In this document: positions 62,603 to 64,000 of the stretch, piece by piece
Position numbering within the stretch: position 1 is the stretch's first letter
Layout of the letters: the number at the start of each line of letters is the position of its first letter
Source of the DNA: Ktedonobacterales bacterium
GTDB lineage: Bacteria; Chloroflexota; Ktedonobacteria; Ktedonobacterales; DATBGS01
DNA: 64,000 bases
Assembly: GCA_036557285.1 (NCBI GenBank)
Contig: DATBHW010000046.1
Span: forward strand, 1 to 64,000
Reading direction: 5' to 3'
Translations under genes and position numbers: made by a program
Notes under the pieces: generated by a model
What the model was told of the DNA's origin: nothing
The model's input: the letters and a program-made list of their open reading frames with translations, nothing else
The model's database searches: none

Positions 62603-64000
62603 CTACCAGCCGAGAGCCAGGCCATCGGCGCGTGGGTCGGCTCCGCCCGCCAGCGTGCCATGCTCCCGATCAATGACAATGGCCTGTGCGTGGCCCATTG
62701 ACGAGGACCAGCTTTCTTCTACCGCGATGCGATGGCCTTTGGCCGCCAGCGCGGCCAGCGTCTCCGGCGCGACGCGATCTTCAACAGCCATCGTTTCAGC
62801 GCCGCCGCCTTCTTCGCCGGTATAGAAGCCGCTGCGCCAGCGCGGCGCGCTGATGGCCGCCTGCGGGTTCATGCCGAAATCGAGCATGTTGGAAAGCATC
62901 TGTACGTGAATCTGCGGCTGCGCGTCGCCGCCCATCGTGCCAAAGACGATGACCGGCTGATCGTTCTTGAAGGCCATCGCGGGCGTCAGCGTGTGCATGG
63001 TGCGTTTGCCTGGCTGGAGATAATTGGCGTGCGTGGGATCGAGCGAGAAATAGGAGCCACGATTCTGCAAAAGAATGCCGGTGTCGCCCGCGACCACGCC
63101 GGAGCCGAAGCCAAAGAAGAGGCTCTGGATGAGCGAGACGGCATTGCCCTCGCCATCAACGGCGCATAGATAAATCGTGTCGCCCTCTAGCCCGGCCCCT
63201 GGCTGCGCCTGAATTGCTGCCTGTGCTGTGTTAATGCGCGCTCGCTGGCGCGCCGCGTAGTCCTGAGAAAGCAGGCGGTCCAGCGGAATATCCACAAAGT
63301 CGGGATCGCTGATGTAGCGGTCACGGTCGGCAAAGGCGAGCTTTTTGGCTTCGACCAGCAGGTGCAGATATTCCGGCGTCTGGTGTCCCAGCGCGGCCAG
63401 GTCGAAGCCATCCAGAATGTTAAGCATCTCCAGCGCGGCAAGCCCCTGGCTGTTCGGCGGAAACTCATAAATACGGTAGCCGCGATAGTCGGCGCTGATC
63501 GGCGCGACCCAGTTGGAGCGATGCGCGGCCAGGTCTGTCTCAGCCAGGAAACCATCGTTGCTCTGGCAGAAAGCGGCGATGGCCCGGCCTACCTCGCCGG
63601 TATAGAAGACATCGCGCCCGCCCTCAGCAATGCCCCGCAGCGAGCGCGCCAGATTGAGCTGGCGAAAGCGTTCGCCCGCCTGGGGGATGCCCCCGCCGGG
63701 CCTGAAGATAGCGTCCGTTGTCGGGAATTGATCGAGCAGGGCGTGGTTTGATTCGATGGCTTGCGTAAATTTGGCGCTGATCGGAAAGCCCTCTTCGGCG
63801 TATTCGATGGCGGGCTGGAAAACTTCGGACCAGTCCAGTTTGCCGTGACGGGAGATCAGTTCGTGCCAGCCATCAACCGCGCCTGGCACAGTGACGGATC
63901 GCAGCCCGTAGCGCGGCACAGCGTTCAGGCCGCGCGCGGCAAAGGCAGCAGGCGTCATGGCCTGGGGGGCGCGCCCGCTGGCGTTGAGCGCCCGCAGTTC
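62603..64000 (-). CDS. ggt: Gamma-glutamyltransferase family protein, 5' part outside window
   Basis: The frame is open to the window edge; residues before the first visible ATG (ELRALNASGRAP) already match the family, so the true start lies beyond 64000. 465 residues are visible. The autoprocessing Thr is in GDTIYLCAVDGEGNAVS, at the junction of large and small subunits; PNSQGLAALEMLN and the late GGDAQPQIHVQ are also typical. It cleaves gamma-glutamyl bonds of glutathione or related compounds. Any signal peptide would be outside the window. Confidence 0.9.
   Translation of the reverse strand, partial: ELRALNASGRAPQAMTPAAFAARGLNAVPRYGLRSVTVPGAVDGWHELISRHGKLDWSEVFQPAIEYAEEGFPISAKFTQAIESNHALLDQFPTTDAIFRPGGGIPQAGERFRQLNLARSLRGIAEGGRDVFYTGEVGRAIAAFCQSNDGFLAETDLAAHRSNWVAPISADYRGYRIYEFPPNSQGLAALEMLNILDGFDLAALGHQTPEYLHLLVEAKKLAFADRDRYISDPDFVDIPLDRLLSQDYAARQRARINTAQAAIQAQPGAGLEGDTIYLCAVDGEGNAVSLIQSLFFGFGSGVVAGDTGILLQNRGSYFSLDPTHANYLQPGKRTMHTLTPAMAFKNDQPVIVFGTMGGDAQPQIHVQMLSNMLDFGMNPQAAISAPRWRSGFYTGEEGGGAETMAVEDRVAPETLAALAAKGHRIAVEESWSSSMGHAQAIVIDREHGTLAGGADPRADGLALGW

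Overview
The window is GC-rich bacterial chromosome. Several features point to a heterotrophic Chloroflexota, most likely of the Ktedonobacteria type: a form II CO-dehydrogenase-like S-L-M operon, RNase J, a DUF402/methylmalonyl-CoA epimerase/biotin-dependent carboxyltransferase operon, HerA-NurA, many GTG/TTG starts and long intergenic regions. This placement is an inference from gene content; there is no rRNA or other marker gene to settle it. No tRNA, rRNA or CRISPR array was seen.

Layout. 0-3.4 kb: edge of an IS630-type transposase, then a NurA-HerA nuclease/translocase pair. 3.4-6.8 kb: redox operon (flavin/2Fe-2S oxidoreductase, ApbE, ferric-reductase-like membrane protein). 7.1-10.3 kb: accessory block with an AccI-like restriction-modification pair and a RelE-type toxin-antitoxin module; the module is bracketed by a 66-bp direct repeat of the 3' end of the adjacent carboxylase gene. 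10.3-12.9 kb: propionyl/methylmalonyl-CoA operon. 13-16.5 kb: membrane protein, two metal-dependent hydrolases, and a phosphotransferase interrupted in frame by a 162-bp inverted-repeat element. 16.9-24.3 kb: degenerate ParA-like protein and the RNA/DNA maintenance block (RNase J, family 4 UDG, PNPase with an RGG-like tail, ribosomal protein S15). 24.5-33.3 kb: ferritin-like DUF892, YihY, RecX, RsgA behind a structured leader, a GNAT-hydrolase fusion, a double GNAT, MscL with a zinc ribbon, DUF2255, RarA.

33.5-36.4 kb: an IS200/IS605-type element with an intact TnpB and a small ribbon-helix-helix (RHH) gene, then a TetR/metallo-hydrolase operon driven from a perfect 56-bp palindrome. 36.4-40.2 kb: form II CODH-like operon. 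40.8-47.4 kb: enoyl-CoA hydratases, thiolase, formamidase-like protein, MazG-like pyrophosphohydrolase and a large GT-C-like membrane protein. 47.5-52.2 kb: envelope-stress cluster (PspA, small membrane protein, flotillin, NfeD-like protein with a His-rich loop, XRE regulator). 52.4-58.1 kb: citrate synthase, anchored beta-lactamase-fold hydrolase, methyltransferase, Asp-box propeller protein. 58.1-58.7 kb: a decayed higB toxin with an intact higA. 58.8-61.8 kb: csoR-copA-copZ copper operon with a clear operator. 61.8-64 kb: an SDR and the C-terminal part of a gamma-glutamyltransferase.

Central metabolism is tied together by propionyl-CoA carboxylation, CoA-ester beta-oxidation and (methyl)citrate synthase. 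The accessory content (NurA-HerA, restriction-modification, two toxin-antitoxin loci, TnpB, small inverted-repeat elements) sits between housekeeping operons as short insertions rather than as one large island.
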